A DNA stretch of 64,000 nt from Burkholderia thailandensis E264 (GTDB lineage Bacteria > Pseudomonadota > Gammaproteobacteria > Burkholderiales > Burkholderiaceae). The notes beneath the pieces are model-generated. The model had not been told where the DNA came from. It made no database searches and saw nothing but the letters and a program-made list of their open reading frames with translations. Shown here piece by piece: positions 9,854 through 18,081 of the stretch. The stretch spans positions 1,488,001-1,552,000 of the forward strand of contig NC_007650.1 of the NCBI RefSeq assembly GCF_000012365.1. Reading direction: 5' to 3'. Positions within the stretch are counted from its first letter, which is position 1; every line of letters begins with the position of its first letter. A program made the position numbers and the translations under genes.

Positions 9854-11128
9854 ATGGCCTCACAGCACGATTCCGGCGCGGCCGGCCATGCGCCCGCGAT
9901 TCCCGCGCGCGCGTGGTCGGTGCTCTTCGCCAGCACGTTCGCGTTCCTCGTCTGCTTCGTCGTCTGGATGATGTTCGGCGTGCTCGGCGTCCAGTTGCGC
10001 GAAGACCTGCATCTGAACGCGACCGAGTTCGGCATGCTCACGTCGACGCCCGTGCTGACGGGCGCGCTGATGCGGCTGCCGCTCGGCGCATGGACCGACC
10101 GTTTCGGCGGCCGCATCGTGATGACGGTGCTGCTCGCCGTCTGCGCGGTACCCGTCTACGTGGTGAGCTATGCGACCGCGCTCTGGCAGTTTCTGCTGAT
10201 CGGGCTCTTTCTCGGCTGCGTCGGCGCGTCGTTCGCGGTCGGCACGCCGTACGTCGCGCGGTTCTTTCCGCCGCAGCGGCGCGGGCTCGCGATGGGCGTG
10301 TTCGGCGCAGGCACGGCCGGCGCGGCGGTCAACCTGTTCGTCACGCCGCTGTTGCTGGCCGCGTACGGCTGGCGCGTCGTGCCGCGCGTCTACGCGGTCG
10401 CGCTCCTCGTCACCGCGGCGATCTTCTGGTTCGCGTCGGCCCCCGATCCCGGCGCGGGCGAGCAGAAGGGCTCATGGGTCGATTCATTCAAGGTGCTGCG
10501 CGATCCGCGCGTGTGGAAGCTCTGCCAGTACTACTCGATCACGTTTGGCGGCTTCACCGCGCTCTCGCTGTGGATTCCGCAGTATCTGAAGAACGACTAT
10601 GGGATGTCGCTCGTCGCCGCGTCCGCGCTCGCGGCGGGCTTTTCGCTGCCCGGCTCGGTGCTGCGCGCGCTCGGCGGCGCGCTCGCCGACCGCTACGGCG
10701 CGCACGCGGTCACCTGGTGGGGGCTGTGGGTCGCGTGGGTTTGCCTGTTTCTGCTGTCCTATCCGCCCACCGACCTCGTAATCCACACGATCGACGGCAC
10801 CGCGACGCTGAGGCTGCATGTGCCGCTCGCCGCGTTCGTCGTGCTGACGTTCGTGCTCGGCGCGGTGTTCGCGTTCGGCATGGCGTCGACGTTCAAGTAC
10901 GTCGCCGACGATTTCCCCCACAACATGGGCGTCGTCACCGGCATCGTCGGGCTGGCGGGCGGGCTCGGCGGCTTCTTGCTGCCGATCATCTTCGGCGCGC
11001 TCGTCGACCTGTTCCGCGTGCGCTCGACATGCTTCATGTTTCTGTACGGGATCGTCTGGGTGTCGCTGATCGTCCTGTACTTGTCGGAGATCCGGCGCGT
11101 GCCCGTGACGGGCACATCCCCGCGCTGA
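9854..11128 (+). CDS. narK: Nitrate/nitrite transporter, MFS (NarK family)
   Basis: This 424-aa protein has about 12 hydrophobic helices and moves nitrate in and/or nitrite out across the inner membrane. Glycine-rich family motifs are visible as GVFGAGTAGAAVNLFVTP and GVVTGIVGLAGGLGGFLLP. In the first, the usual Asn after GxG appears as Thr, so the subtype cannot be assigned. A strong ribosome site, AAGGAGGG, lies 6 bases upstream. It is the last gene of the nar unit and converges with a small reverse-strand gene only 5 bp away. Unlike the common narKGHJI order, the transporter is at the distal end here. Confidence 0.92.
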   Translation: MASQHDSGAAGHAPAIPARAWSVLFASTFAFLVCFVVWMMFGVLGVQLREDLHLNATEFGMLTSTPVLTGALMRLPLGAWTDRFGGRIVMTVLLAVCAVPVYVVSYATALWQFLLIGLFLGCVGASFAVGTPYVARFFPPQRRGLAMGVFGAGTAGAAVNLFVTPLLLAAYGWRVVPRVYAVALLVTAAIFWFASAPDPGAGEQKGSWVDSFKVLRDPRVWKLCQYYSITFGGFTALSLWIPQYLKNDYGMSLVAASALAAGFSLPGSVLRALGGALADRYGAHAVTWWGLWVAWVCLFLLSYPPTDLVIHTIDGTATLRLHVPLAAFVVLTFVLGAVFAFGMASTFKYVADDFPHNMGVVTGIVGLAGGLGGFLLPIIFGALVDLFRVRSTCFMFLYGIVWVSLIVLYLSEIRRVPVTGTSPR

Positions 11129-11133
11129 CCCGG

Positions 11134-11463
11134 TCAGGCGATGCGCTCCGCGTCGGCCGGCTGCACGGGCGGCTCGGCCGCGGCGGCGCGCTCGACGCCG
11201 GCCGGCCTGCGCCTGCGCGCACCAGGCTCGAGGATGCTCGTCGCATCGCCGAGAAAGAGCCAGTGGACCTCGCCGGGCGCGGCCGCGTCCGACTCGCTGA
11301 TCCAGTTCGCGCCGCACGCGCGGCAGCGAAATTTGGCGATCACGACCGGCTTGCGCAACAGCGGCCGCAGTTTGGTCGGCTTGCCGAGCGCGTCGAGCGG
11401 AACGTCGCTCGACGCCGGATGCCGCTCGGATGCGAGCGGCCGACAGACATCGCAAGGTATCAT
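11134..11463 (-). CDS. Small CxxC zinc-ribbon-like protein of unknown function
   Basis: This 109-aa hypothetical protein has two CxxC pairs, Cys4/Cys7 (MIPCDVC) and Cys47/Cys50 (CRAC), likely holding one metal ion. The C-terminal third is rich in Arg, Pro and Ala and looks disordered. I chose ATG 11463 because it places the first CxxC at the N-terminus; the longer frame would add a low-complexity arginine-rich leader. It lies 40 bp behind the ribbon-helix-helix gene, probably in the same transcript, and converges with narK. Confidence 0.6.
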   Translation of the reverse strand: MIPCDVCRPLASERHPASSDVPLDALGKPTKLRPLLRKPVVIAKFRCRACGANWISESDAAAPGEVHWLFLGDATSILEPGARRRRPAGVERAAAAEPPVQPADAERIA

Positions 11464-11503
11464 TGCTGCTTTTCTACGGCATGGGCGCGCATGCGCCCGC
11501 GAA

Positions 11504-11722
11504 TCAGGCGGCGGGCTTGCGGCGCGGCTGCGGCTTCGCGGCGCCGCGCGCGGCAACGGTGCTGCGCGTCTTGTAGCTCACGCCGTGCTGCTCGAGATAA
11601 TCGCGAATCATCTGACGCACGACCTGCGACGGCGTCAAATCCTGCGCGGCGCACAATTGCTCGAACGCCTTCTTCTTGAAGGGGTCGATCAGGACGGTCA
11701 GACGGGCGCTTTTCGTTTCCAT
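11504..11722 (-). CDS. Ribbon-helix-helix (CopG/Arc-like) DNA-binding protein
   Basis: This 72-aa basic protein matches the ribbon-helix-helix fold: a beta strand (ARLTVLIDPFKKKAFEQLC) followed by two helices with a TPSQVVRQMIRDYL segment. A positively charged tail follows. Such proteins are small dimeric repressors, often of their own operon. No toxin partner is obvious; the gene downstream encodes a zinc-ribbon protein. The ATG at 11722 is preferred over an upstream TTG. A perfect TATAAT lies 31 bp upstream of the start on the same strand. Confidence 0.78.
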   Translation of the reverse strand: METKSARLTVLIDPFKKKAFEQLCAAQDLTPSQVVRQMIRDYLEQHGVSYKTRSTVAARGAAKPQPRRKPAA

Positions 11723-11753
11723 GGCGGGACACAGTGGCAAGTATGTTAATCAA

Positions 11754-11759
11754 ATTATA
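11754..11759 (-). promoter_or_regulatory. Consensus -10 box (TATAAT) for the ribbon-helix-helix gene
   Basis: On the reverse strand the sequence reads TATAAT in a locally AT-rich island, 31 bp upstream of the ATG at 11722. No good -35 hexamer is visible at 17 bp, so an activator or relaxed -35 is likely. The following TTGATTAACAT contains a single FNR-like half-site only. Confidence 0.55.
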
Positions 11760-11828
11760 ATACATGCCGCTTCCCGGACGATTTTTTCATCCGTTCCTCA
11801 TTTCCGGCGACGCTTCTCGCGCGCCGCT

Positions 11829-12659
11829 TCATGCGTCGGCCGGTTCGCCGAACCGGGTCCAATCGTAGCTCGCGCCCAGCTCGATGCGCACCGCCGCCTC
11901 GGCGAGATCGACGCTGTGCCGATCGGCCAGCGCGTTCGCCCGCTCGATCATCGTCTCGAGCGACGGCAGCGGCGCGTCGCTTTTCCACGCGAAGACGATC
12001 AGGTTCAGCGCGCTGTCCTCGGCGGGCGCGAGCGCCGCCGACGCGCCGAACACGTCGCGCAGCGCGGCGAGGCAGTCCGCCACGCGCGGATCGTCGACGA
12101 GCAGATTGACGACGAGCACGCCGTGCGCCGCCAGATGGCGGCGGCAGTCCGCATAGAACTGCCGCGTGCTGAGCGCGTGCGGCAGGCCGCCGGCGTCGAA
12201 GCCGTCGACGATCAGTACGTCGGCGCTCGCTTCGCCTGCGGCGGCCACGTAGTCCGCGCCGTCCGCGCACAAGACCGTGAAGCGCGCATCGTCGGTCGGA
12301 ATCCGGAACCGGTCGCGCAGCGCGATCACGTCCGGATCGATCTCGATCGACGTGATCCGCGCGTCGGGCAAATGCCGATAGAAGTACTTCGCGAGCGAGC
12401 CGCCGCCCAGGCCTATCATCGCGATTCGCCGCGGCTGCGGATGCAGCAGCAGAAAGCCCGCCATCGTGCGCGTGTAGCCGAGCGCGAGCAGATCCGGGCC
12501 GTTGACGTACATGCAGCTTTGCATGCCGTGCTCGTCGAAGCACAGCGATACGAGATGCGGCGTCTCGATCACGACGGGCGAATTCGCGCGAGCGCAGCGG
12601 TGCTGCGCGGACAGCGGCCCGGACGAGTTCGCGGGCATGCCGGGAAAGCGAGGTCGCAT
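11829..12659 (-). CDS. Spermidine-synthase-like methyltransferase-fold protein
   Basis: This 276-aa protein has a Rossmann core of the spermidine synthase family. The AdoMet-type glycine loop is IGLGGGS at residues 82-88, followed by the acidic ribose-binding strand ITSIEIDPD with Glu106. The segment VLIVDGFDAGGLP occupies the active-site loop. Whether it transfers an aminopropyl group is uncertain; many short members have unknown substrates. It begins 20 bp after the HPr-like gene and is probably cotranscribed with it. A longer frame to 12767 exists, but its N-terminus looks non-coding. Confidence 0.8.
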   Translation of the reverse strand: MRPRFPGMPANSSGPLSAQHRCARANSPVVIETPHLVSLCFDEHGMQSCMYVNGPDLLALGYTRTMAGFLLLHPQPRRIAMIGLGGGSLAKYFYRHLPDARITSIEIDPDVIALRDRFRIPTDDARFTVLCADGADYVAAAGEASADVLIVDGFDAGGLPHALSTRQFYADCRRHLAAHGVLVVNLLVDDPRVADCLAALRDVFGASAALAPAEDSALNLIVFAWKSDAPLPSLETMIERANALADRHSVDLAEAAVRIELGASYDWTRFGEPADA

Positions 12660-12679
12660 CGGGCGTTTCTCCGGCGCGC

Positions 12680-12940
12680 TCAACGCTGGGTCAGCAGCGA
12701 TGCGAGGGAATCGAGCGCATCGTCCTCGTCGGGGCCGCTCGACAGGATCTGCATCCGCGTGCCGCATTTCGCGCGCAGCGCGACGACGGACATCACGTCC
12801 TTCGCGTTCGCATGGCGACCGTTTGCAACGATGACGATGTCGCTCTGAAAGCGGCCCGCCGCGCCGGCGAGCGCCTGGCCCGCGAATGCGGCGTCATAAC
12901 GCCCCCATTTCGGACCGATTTCGATCAATGCTTGTGCCAC
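12680..12940 (-). CDS. HPr-like protein lacking the catalytic histidine
   Basis: This 86-aa protein aligns with HPr phosphocarriers along the whole fold, for example SDIVIVANGRHANAKDV against the HPr segment after the active site. Counting from that anchor, the place of His15 holds Ala17 in the context YDAAFAG. The place of regulatory Ser46 holds Asp48, a residue that resembles phosphoserine. It therefore cannot carry phosphate from PEP:sugar phosphotransferase enzyme I in the usual way. The start is a GTG preceded by AAGGA at good spacing. It sits between a hypothetical gene and the spermidine-synthase-like gene on one strand. A regulatory or structural role is inferred. Confidence 0.78.
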   Translation of the reverse strand: MAQALIEIGPKWGRYDAAFAGQALAGAAGRFQSDIVIVANGRHANAKDVMSVVALRAKCGTRMQILSSGPDEDDALDSLASLLTQR

Positions 12941-13001
12941 CGGGATTCCTTCAAGTGATGCGTCGGGCGCGCGCGGTTCAGCCGGCCGCGCGCTTGCCCG
13001 C

Positions 13002-13448
13002 TCAATGCATGACGCGCGCCTGCGCGCGGGCGAGGAACGCGAGCAGCTCGCCGTCCCACGCGTGATCGTGCAGGACGACCTTCGCCGTGTCGAGCGGCGT
13101 CATGTCGCGGCTCAGATGCACGAGCGCAAGCGAGCGCGGCGGACACGGCCGCTGGAAAAATCGGCCTTCGTCGTCGAGGAAGAGGCACGGGCGCTGCCGG
13201 ATCTGCGCGCTCGACACCGAGATCGGGTCCAGCACGTGCCGCGCCGACTCCTTCGGATACACGAAGATGACGTTGGTGCCGAGCGCTTCGAGACGCTCGC
13301 ATGCGTCCGAGAAGCGGTACAGCATCTGAAAGCCGCGCTCGCCGCTTCTGCCGACGCCGACGATCACGAGCCCCTGCGCGCCCATCACGTCCCGCGGCGC
13401 GCGGCGCGCGTAGTCGTGCGCAAGGAGCGCTACGCGCATGTCGAACAT
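13002..13448 (-). CDS. Hypothetical protein, first gene of the HPr-like / SpeE-like unit
   Basis: This 148-aa protein has an alternating strand-helix pattern (GLVIVGVGRSGERGF, NVIFVYPKESARHV, RPCLFLDDEGRFF) that vaguely recalls thioredoxin-like folds, without a CxxC motif. I do not recognise the family. I chose ATG 13448; a TTG at 13499 would add 17 residues. It is 61 bp upstream of the HPr-like gene in the same direction, so the three genes likely form an operon starting near the palindrome at 13554-13579. Confidence 0.6.
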   Translation of the reverse strand: MFDMRVALLAHDYARRAPRDVMGAQGLVIVGVGRSGERGFQMLYRFSDACERLEALGTNVIFVYPKESARHVLDPISVSSAQIRQRPCLFLDDEGRFFQRPCPPRSLALVHLSRDMTPLDTAKVVLHDHAWDGELLAFLARAQARVMH

Positions 13449-13553
13449 GCGGGCGTCCGGGTCGGGCCGCGCATCGGAGGGCGCGAGCGGTTGAGCCAAT
13501 CGCCGGAGTGGGCCGGCGCGCGATCGATCATTTTCATACCGAAGGAATTATAT

Positions 13554-13579
13554 GCACATAACATTAACATGATATGTGC
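13554..13579. promoter_or_regulatory. Palindrome upstream of the HPr-like unit, candidate operator
   Basis: Perfect 7-bp arms (GCACATA at 13554-13560, TATGTGC at 13573-13579) flank a 12-bp AT-rich centre, about 105 bp upstream of the reverse-strand ATG. The low GC content and lack of a T-tract argue for a protein-binding site over a terminator. The regulator is unknown. Confidence 0.5.
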
Positions 13580-13701
13580 GTTCTCGGAAAGTGGGCGAGC
13601 GCACGGGACGGCGGCAAAGCGCGCGCCGACGCCTGACGAACGGCTTTCGAAGCGGCGGGGGGGCGTTGCGCCCCGCGCACCCCGCGCGGAACAATGCTGC
13701 C

Positions 13702-13752
13702 GGCTTGGGCTTGGGCTTGGGCTTGGGCTTGGGCTTGGGCTTGGGCTTGGGC
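13702..13752. repeat. 6-bp tandem repeat (GGCTTG) x8
   Basis: Eight perfect copies of GGCTTG plus a partial GGC, lying between two reverse-strand genes. No ribosome-binding site or homologous protein supports translation through it. The array is a likely variable-number locus. Confidence 0.95.
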
Positions 13753-13980
13753 GCGAAGCCTAGACTGGAAGCGGCGTTGCCCGGCCTGAGCGGGCGACAC
13801 CGAATGGCGGCATCAGCGTCACGGGCGGCCTGCCGGCGCCAGGAATCGAGCGTCGGTGCCTGAACGTGCGGCCCGATCGCTGCGCACAACGCGTGCGGCG
13901 TGCGCCCGGCGCACGCGCTCCGGATTACCGGCCGCCGCCCACGCGGCGCGGCCCGCCACCGCCCGGCTTCCCGCGCGCCG

Positions 13981-14754
13981 TCAGCGGGCAGGCCCGCTGC
14001 CCGGGCGGCCCGCCCATTCGCGCAAGTCGTCGAGCATCGGCACGCCGGCCAGCACGACGAGCAGGCCCGCGAGCGGAATCGTCGCCGAGTAGCCGACGTG
14101 CTTGAAACCGAGCGCGCCCGCGAGGCCGCCCGCGAAGAACATCGCGAGCATCGTGCCGAGCACGCGCAGCTTCCGCCGGTTCGCGTACACGTCGGGCTCG
14201 CCGGGGCCGGCGTGCGTCGAATTCCAGTAGAACAGCTTGCCGAGCTCGATGCCGAGATCGGTGACGATGCCCGTCATGTGCGTCGTGCGGATCTCGGCGT
14301 TCGAGAGCTTCGTGATGATCGCGTTCTGCAGGCCCATGATGAAGCACAGCAGCACGACCGTGACGGGCACGAAGAACGCGCGCCAGAGCGCCAGATGGCT
14401 GCCGAGCAGCCCGAAGCACAGCAGCAGGAACGCCTCCAGCAGCAGCGGAAACGCGTAGCGGCTGTGCAGCCCCTTGCGCCGGCCCCAGTTCACGAGCACG
14501 GCCGACGTGGCCGCGCCGAGCAGAAAGGACGTGAGCGACGCGATCCCCGCGAACACGAGCGCGATGTCGCCGAGCGCCGCCTGATCGGCGATCGCCGACA
14601 CGATGCCGCTCATGTGCGACGTGTATTGCCTGACGGCGAGAAAGCCGCCGGCGTTGGCGGCGCCCGCGACGAACGCGAGGGAAAAGCCGAGGTGACGGTT
14701 TGCGTCGAGATTGCGGTCCTTTCCGGCGAGGCTGCGAAAGTAGGCGACTGGCAT
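13981..14754 (-). CDS. DUF1275 (YoaK-like) multi-pass membrane protein
   Basis: This 257-aa inner-membrane protein has about six or seven hydrophobic helices. Typical DUF1275 features are present: the N-terminal FVAGAANAGGFLAV, the TSHMSG segment, and the later TTHMTGIVTDLGIELGK, where a His-Met pair recurs in a pseudo-repeat. The function of the family is unknown, though transport has been suggested. I chose ATG 14754; a GTG at 14790 would add 12 mostly charged residues. It is divergent from the hydrogenase-4-like operon, sharing an intergenic region with a strong dyad. Confidence 0.85.
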   Translation of the reverse strand: MPVAYFRSLAGKDRNLDANRHLGFSLAFVAGAANAGGFLAVRQYTSHMSGIVSAIADQAALGDIALVFAGIASLTSFLLGAATSAVLVNWGRRKGLHSRYAFPLLLEAFLLLCFGLLGSHLALWRAFFVPVTVVLLCFIMGLQNAIITKLSNAEIRTTHMTGIVTDLGIELGKLFYWNSTHAGPGEPDVYANRRKLRVLGTMLAMFFAGGLAGALGFKHVGYSATIPLAGLLVVLAGVPMLDDLREWAGRPGSGPAR

Positions 14755-15130
14755 GGCGTGGCGGCGGGTGGTTCTCTCGCGTGCGCTCACATGTCCGGGG
14801 TCGGCTAACGCGCGCGCCGAAGCGGCGCGACGGGAGGCGTACCGAGAAACGATGCGATGCGTATCGACGCGTATGGTGACAGATCGACAATGGTGCTAGG
14901 ATGATAACGCCATTATCATACTCTTGTAACGAGATGGTCCTTCGATGACGCCTCGCCCGACGCCCCGAACCGAAAAGGAGACGCACTGCGCGGGCGCGTG
15001 TCGCGCAGGCCGCGCACATTGCGCCGCCGCATGCGCGCGGCCTTTCGCCGCTTGCATCGCGCGCGCCGCTTCGCCATACTCGTCTGCACGTCCGTTCACG
15101 CGACGCTAGGCGAACCGCGAGTCAAACAAC
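14755..15130. other. Divergent intergenic region, DUF1275 / hyfB-like
   Basis: 376 bp without a credible gene. It contains an extended -10-like element and an overlapping perfect dyad (14897-14919), then about 200 bp of leader before the hyfB-like ATG. I saw no consensus ANR/FNR box. Confidence 0.6.
14897..14919 (+). promoter_or_regulatory. Extended -10 element overlapped by a dyad operator
   Basis: TGCTAGGAT (-10 TAGGAT at 14897-14902) is followed immediately by the perfect dyad ATGATAA-CGCCA-TTATCAT (14901-14919). The dyad covers the -10/+1 region, so a repressor bound there would block polymerase. It lies between the DUF1275 gene and the hydrogenase-4-like operon and could serve either. 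This is pattern inference only. Confidence 0.5.
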
Positions 15131-17137
15131 ATGGAACAGGGCCTGCTTCTCCGATGCGTGCTGTTCGTCGCGCTCGCGTGGCTCGTGCTCGGCTGCGCCG
15201 GACTCGCGAACATGCGCCGCACCGGTGTGATCGCACACGGCCTGTTTCCGCTCGGCGCGCTGGCCGGGCTCGCACTCGCGGCGCTCGGCCTGGCCGGCGT
15301 GTTCGCCGCGCCGTCGACCGCCATGCTGCCGCTCGGCCTGCCCGATCTGCCGTTCCATCTGCGCCTCGACGCGCTGTCCGCCTACTTCCTGTTCGTGCTC
15401 GGCGTGGTGACCGCGGGCGTCGGCGCGTTTTCGTCCGGCTATTTCCGCAAGGGCGAGGGCACCGCGCCCGGCCTCATTTGCTTCGAATACCACGTGTGCA
15501 TCGCGAGCATGGCGCTCTTGCTCGTCGCGGACGACGCATACTGCTTCATGGTCGCGTGGGAGACGCTGACGCTGTCGGCGACCTTTCTCGTGATGACGAA
15601 CCACCGGATCGCCGAGATCCGCCGCGCCGCGTTCCTCTATTTCCTGATCTCGCATGTCGGCGCGCTCGCGCTGCTGCTGTGCTTCGGCCTGCTGCAGGCG
15701 GGCACGGGCGATTACACGTTCGCGAACATGCGCGTGCAGCATCTCGACGGACTGGCCGCGTCGGCCGCGTTCGTGCTCGCGCTCGTCGGCTTCGGCGCGA
15801 AGGCGGGCATTTTCCCGCTGCACGTGTGGCTGCCGGACGCGCATCCGGCCGCGCCGTCACCCGTGTCCGCGCTGCTGAGCGGCTTCGTGCTGAAGGTCGG
15901 CCTGTACGGCATCCTGCGCACGGTGCTCGACCTGCTGCACGTGCAGGTGGCGTGGTGGGGCGTGCTCATGCTCGCGCTCGGCCTGTTCAGCGCGCTGCTC
16001 GGCGTGGTGTTCAGCACGATCCAGACCGACATGAAGCGGCTGCTCGCCTATTCGTCGATCGACAATGTCGGCCTGATGTGCGTGAGCCTCGGGCTCACGA
16101 TCCTGTTCCTCGGCTACCGGCTACCCGCGCTCGCCGCGCTGTCGCTGACGGCGCTGCTGTATCAGATCGTCGCGCACGCGTGCTTCAAGAGCCTGCTGTT
16201 CCTCGGCACGGGCGCGGTGCTGCACGCGACGGGCGAGCGCAATCTCGGCCGGCTCGGCGGCCTGATCCACTTCATGCCGTGGACCGCGTGGGCGATGCTC
16301 GTCGCCGTCGCCGCGAGCGCCGGGCTGCCGCCGTCGAGCGGCTTCGTGTCCGAGTGGCTGCTCGTTCAGAGCTTCCTGTTCACGCCTGGGCTGCCGGATT
16401 CGGTGCTCGGGATGACGGTGCCGCTCGTCGCGGCGCTCGTCGCGCTGACGGCCGCGCTCGCCGGCTACGCGATGGTCAAGTTCTTCGGCATCGTGTTCCT
16501 CGGCCAGCCGCGCGAGGCGAAGCTCGAGCGCGCGCGCGACGCGAGCCCGTGGGAGCGCGTCGCGTTCGGCTGGTTCGCGGCGGCGAGCGTGCTGCTTGGC
16601 CTCGCGCCCGTCCAGTACGTGAAGGTGCTCGATGCGGTCACGCGCACGCTGATCGGCGCGGGCATCGGCGGCACGAACCACGGGTGGCTGCTGTTCGCGC
16701 CCGTGTCCACCGCGCGCGCGAGCTACATGCCGGCGCTCTTCATGCTGTTCTTCGTCGCGTGCTGTGCGCTCGCGTGGCTGCTCGTGCGGCGCTTCTACCA
16801 CGGACGGCTGCGGCGCTCGGCGCCGTGGTCGTGCGGCAATCCGTTCGTGACCGCGCGGATGCAGGACACGGCCGAAGGCTTCGGCCAGCCGATCCGCGAG
16901 ATCTTCACGCCGTTTTTCCGGATCGATCGGCAGTTGCCGTCGCCGTACGACCGGCAGCCGGCATACCGGATGAGCGTCGCCGACCGCACCTGGCATCTGC
17001 TGTACGAGCCGATCGCCGCGCTCGTGAACCGCGTCGCCGCGCTCGTCGGGCTGTTGCAGACGGGCCGCATCGCGATCTATCTGACGTACAGCTTCTTCGT
17101 GCTGATCGTCCTGCTGACGGTGGTGAGACGATGGTGA
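15131..17137 (+). CDS. Hydrogenase-4-like membrane subunit B (NuoL/Mrp antiporter-like)
   Basis: This 668-aa polytopic protein belongs to the proton-translocating family shared by NuoL, MrpA and HyfB. The conserved Glu of the TM5 region is in AWETLTL. The key lysine lies in FGAKAGIFPLHVWLPDAHP, and KRLLAYSSIDNVG is a further family signature, so the proton channel looks intact. It is first of six genes ordered B, C, E, F, G, I, with overlaps. The ribosome site is weak. It most resembles HyfB, but the complex as a whole is probably not a hydrogenase (see the large subunit). Confidence 0.9.
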   Translation: MEQGLLLRCVLFVALAWLVLGCAGLANMRRTGVIAHGLFPLGALAGLALAALGLAGVFAAPSTAMLPLGLPDLPFHLRLDALSAYFLFVLGVVTAGVGAFSSGYFRKGEGTAPGLICFEYHVCIASMALLLVADDAYCFMVAWETLTLSATFLVMTNHRIAEIRRAAFLYFLISHVGALALLLCFGLLQAGTGDYTFANMRVQHLDGLAASAAFVLALVGFGAKAGIFPLHVWLPDAHPAAPSPVSALLSGFVLKVGLYGILRTVLDLLHVQVAWWGVLMLALGLFSALLGVVFSTIQTDMKRLLAYSSIDNVGLMCVSLGLTILFLGYRLPALAALSLTALLYQIVAHACFKSLLFLGTGAVLHATGERNLGRLGGLIHFMPWTAWAMLVAVAASAGLPPSSGFVSEWLLVQSFLFTPGLPDSVLGMTVPLVAALVALTAALAGYAMVKFFGIVFLGQPREAKLERARDASPWERVAFGWFAAASVLLGLAPVQYVKVLDAVTRTLIGAGIGGTNHGWLLFAPVSTARASYMPALFMLFFVACCALAWLLVRRFYHGRLRRSAPWSCGNPFVTARMQDTAEGFGQPIREIFTPFFRIDRQLPSPYDRQPAYRMSVADRTWHLLYEPIAALVNRVAALVGLLQTGRIAIYLTYSFFVLIVLLTVVRRW

Positions 17138-18081
17138 CCGCATCCGGCATCCTGTCGCAAACGCTCGAGATTCTCGTCGCGCTCGCGGCCGCGCCGCTGC
17201 TGACGGGCTGGGTCAACCAGTGCCGCGCGTGGCTGCAGAACCGCCGCGCACCGAGCATCTGGCAGCCGTACCGGATGCTGCACAAGCTGTTCAACAAGGA
17301 GTCGATCGTCGCGCAGCACGCGAGCCCGCTCTTTCGCGGCGCGCCGTACGTGGTCTGGGCGGCGATGACGCTCGCGTGCGCGATCGTGCCGACGCTGTCG
17401 ACCGAGCTGCCGTTTTCGCCCGCCGCCGACGCGATCGCGCTCGTCGGCCTGTTCGCGCTCGCGCGCGTCGCGCTGTCGCTCGCGGCGATGGACATCGGCA
17501 CCGCGTTCGGCACGCTCGGCGCGCGCCGCGAGATGCTGATCGGCTTTCTCGCGGAGCCGGCGCTGCTGATGGTGCTGTTCTCGGCGTCGCTGATCACGCG
17601 CTCGACGCTGCTGACGAGCATCGTCGCGACGCTCGGCCACCGCGAGCTCGTGATCTATCCGAGCCTCGCGTTCGCGGGCATCGCGTTCACGCTCGTGTCG
17701 CTCGCGGAGAACGCGCGGCTGCCGGTGGACAACCCCGCGACGCACCTCGAGCTGACGATGATCCACGAGGCGCTGATCCTTGAATACTCGGGCCGCCATC
17801 TCGCGCTGATGGAATGGGCGGCGAGCCTGAAGCTCTTCGCGTATTCGTGCATCGGCCTCGCGCTCTTCATGCCGTGGGGCATCGCCGAGGCGGGCAGCCC
17901 GCTCGCGCTGCTGCTCGCGCTTCCGGCGCTTTTCGTCAAGCTGCTCTTGGGCGGCGCGGCGCTTGCCGTCGTCGAGACGACGAACGCGAAGATGCGCCTG
18001 TTTCGCGTGCCCGAGTTTCTCGCGACCGCGTTCCTGCTCGCGGTGATCGGCATGCTCGTCCATTTCCTGCTGGGGGCGTAG
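17131..18081 (+). CDS. Hydrogenase-4-like membrane subunit C (NuoH-like)
   Basis: This 316-aa membrane protein is homologous to NuoH/HyfC/HycD, the subunit that links the soluble arm to the antiporter modules. Characteristic phrases are LLTGWVNQCRAWLQNRR near the N-terminus, RLPVDNPATHLELTMIHEA (the charged quinone-site loop with Asp and Glu) and FRVPEFLATAF. The ATG at 17131 overlaps the end of the preceding gene by 7 bp. The charged loop residues are kept, so energy coupling is plausible. Confidence 0.92.
   Translation: MVTASGILSQTLEILVALAAAPLLTGWVNQCRAWLQNRRAPSIWQPYRMLHKLFNKESIVAQHASPLFRGAPYVVWAAMTLACAIVPTLSTELPFSPAADAIALVGLFALARVALSLAAMDIGTAFGTLGARREMLIGFLAEPALLMVLFSASLITRSTLLTSIVATLGHRELVIYPSLAFAGIAFTLVSLAENARLPVDNPATHLELTMIHEALILEYSGRHLALMEWAASLKLFAYSCIGLALFMPWGIAEAGSPLALLLALPALFVKLLLGGAALAVVETTNAKMRLFRVPEFLATAFLLAVIGMLVHFLLGA

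Larger units (their letters stand above)
13449..13980. other. Non-coding stretch with palindrome and hexamer repeat
   Basis: No convincing gene is present. Several long frames here encode only dipeptide repeats (GL, PK or AQ) through the hexamer array and have no ribosome sites, so I treat them as spurious. The first part (13530-13580) is unusually AT-rich for this genome and likely holds the promoter of the reverse-strand unit. The rest is GC-rich spacer. Confidence 0.65.

Noticed and set aside
13548..13889. Frames encoding GL, PK or AQ dipeptide runs
   Set aside because: They are translations of the GGCTTG repeat, without ribosome sites or family resemblance.
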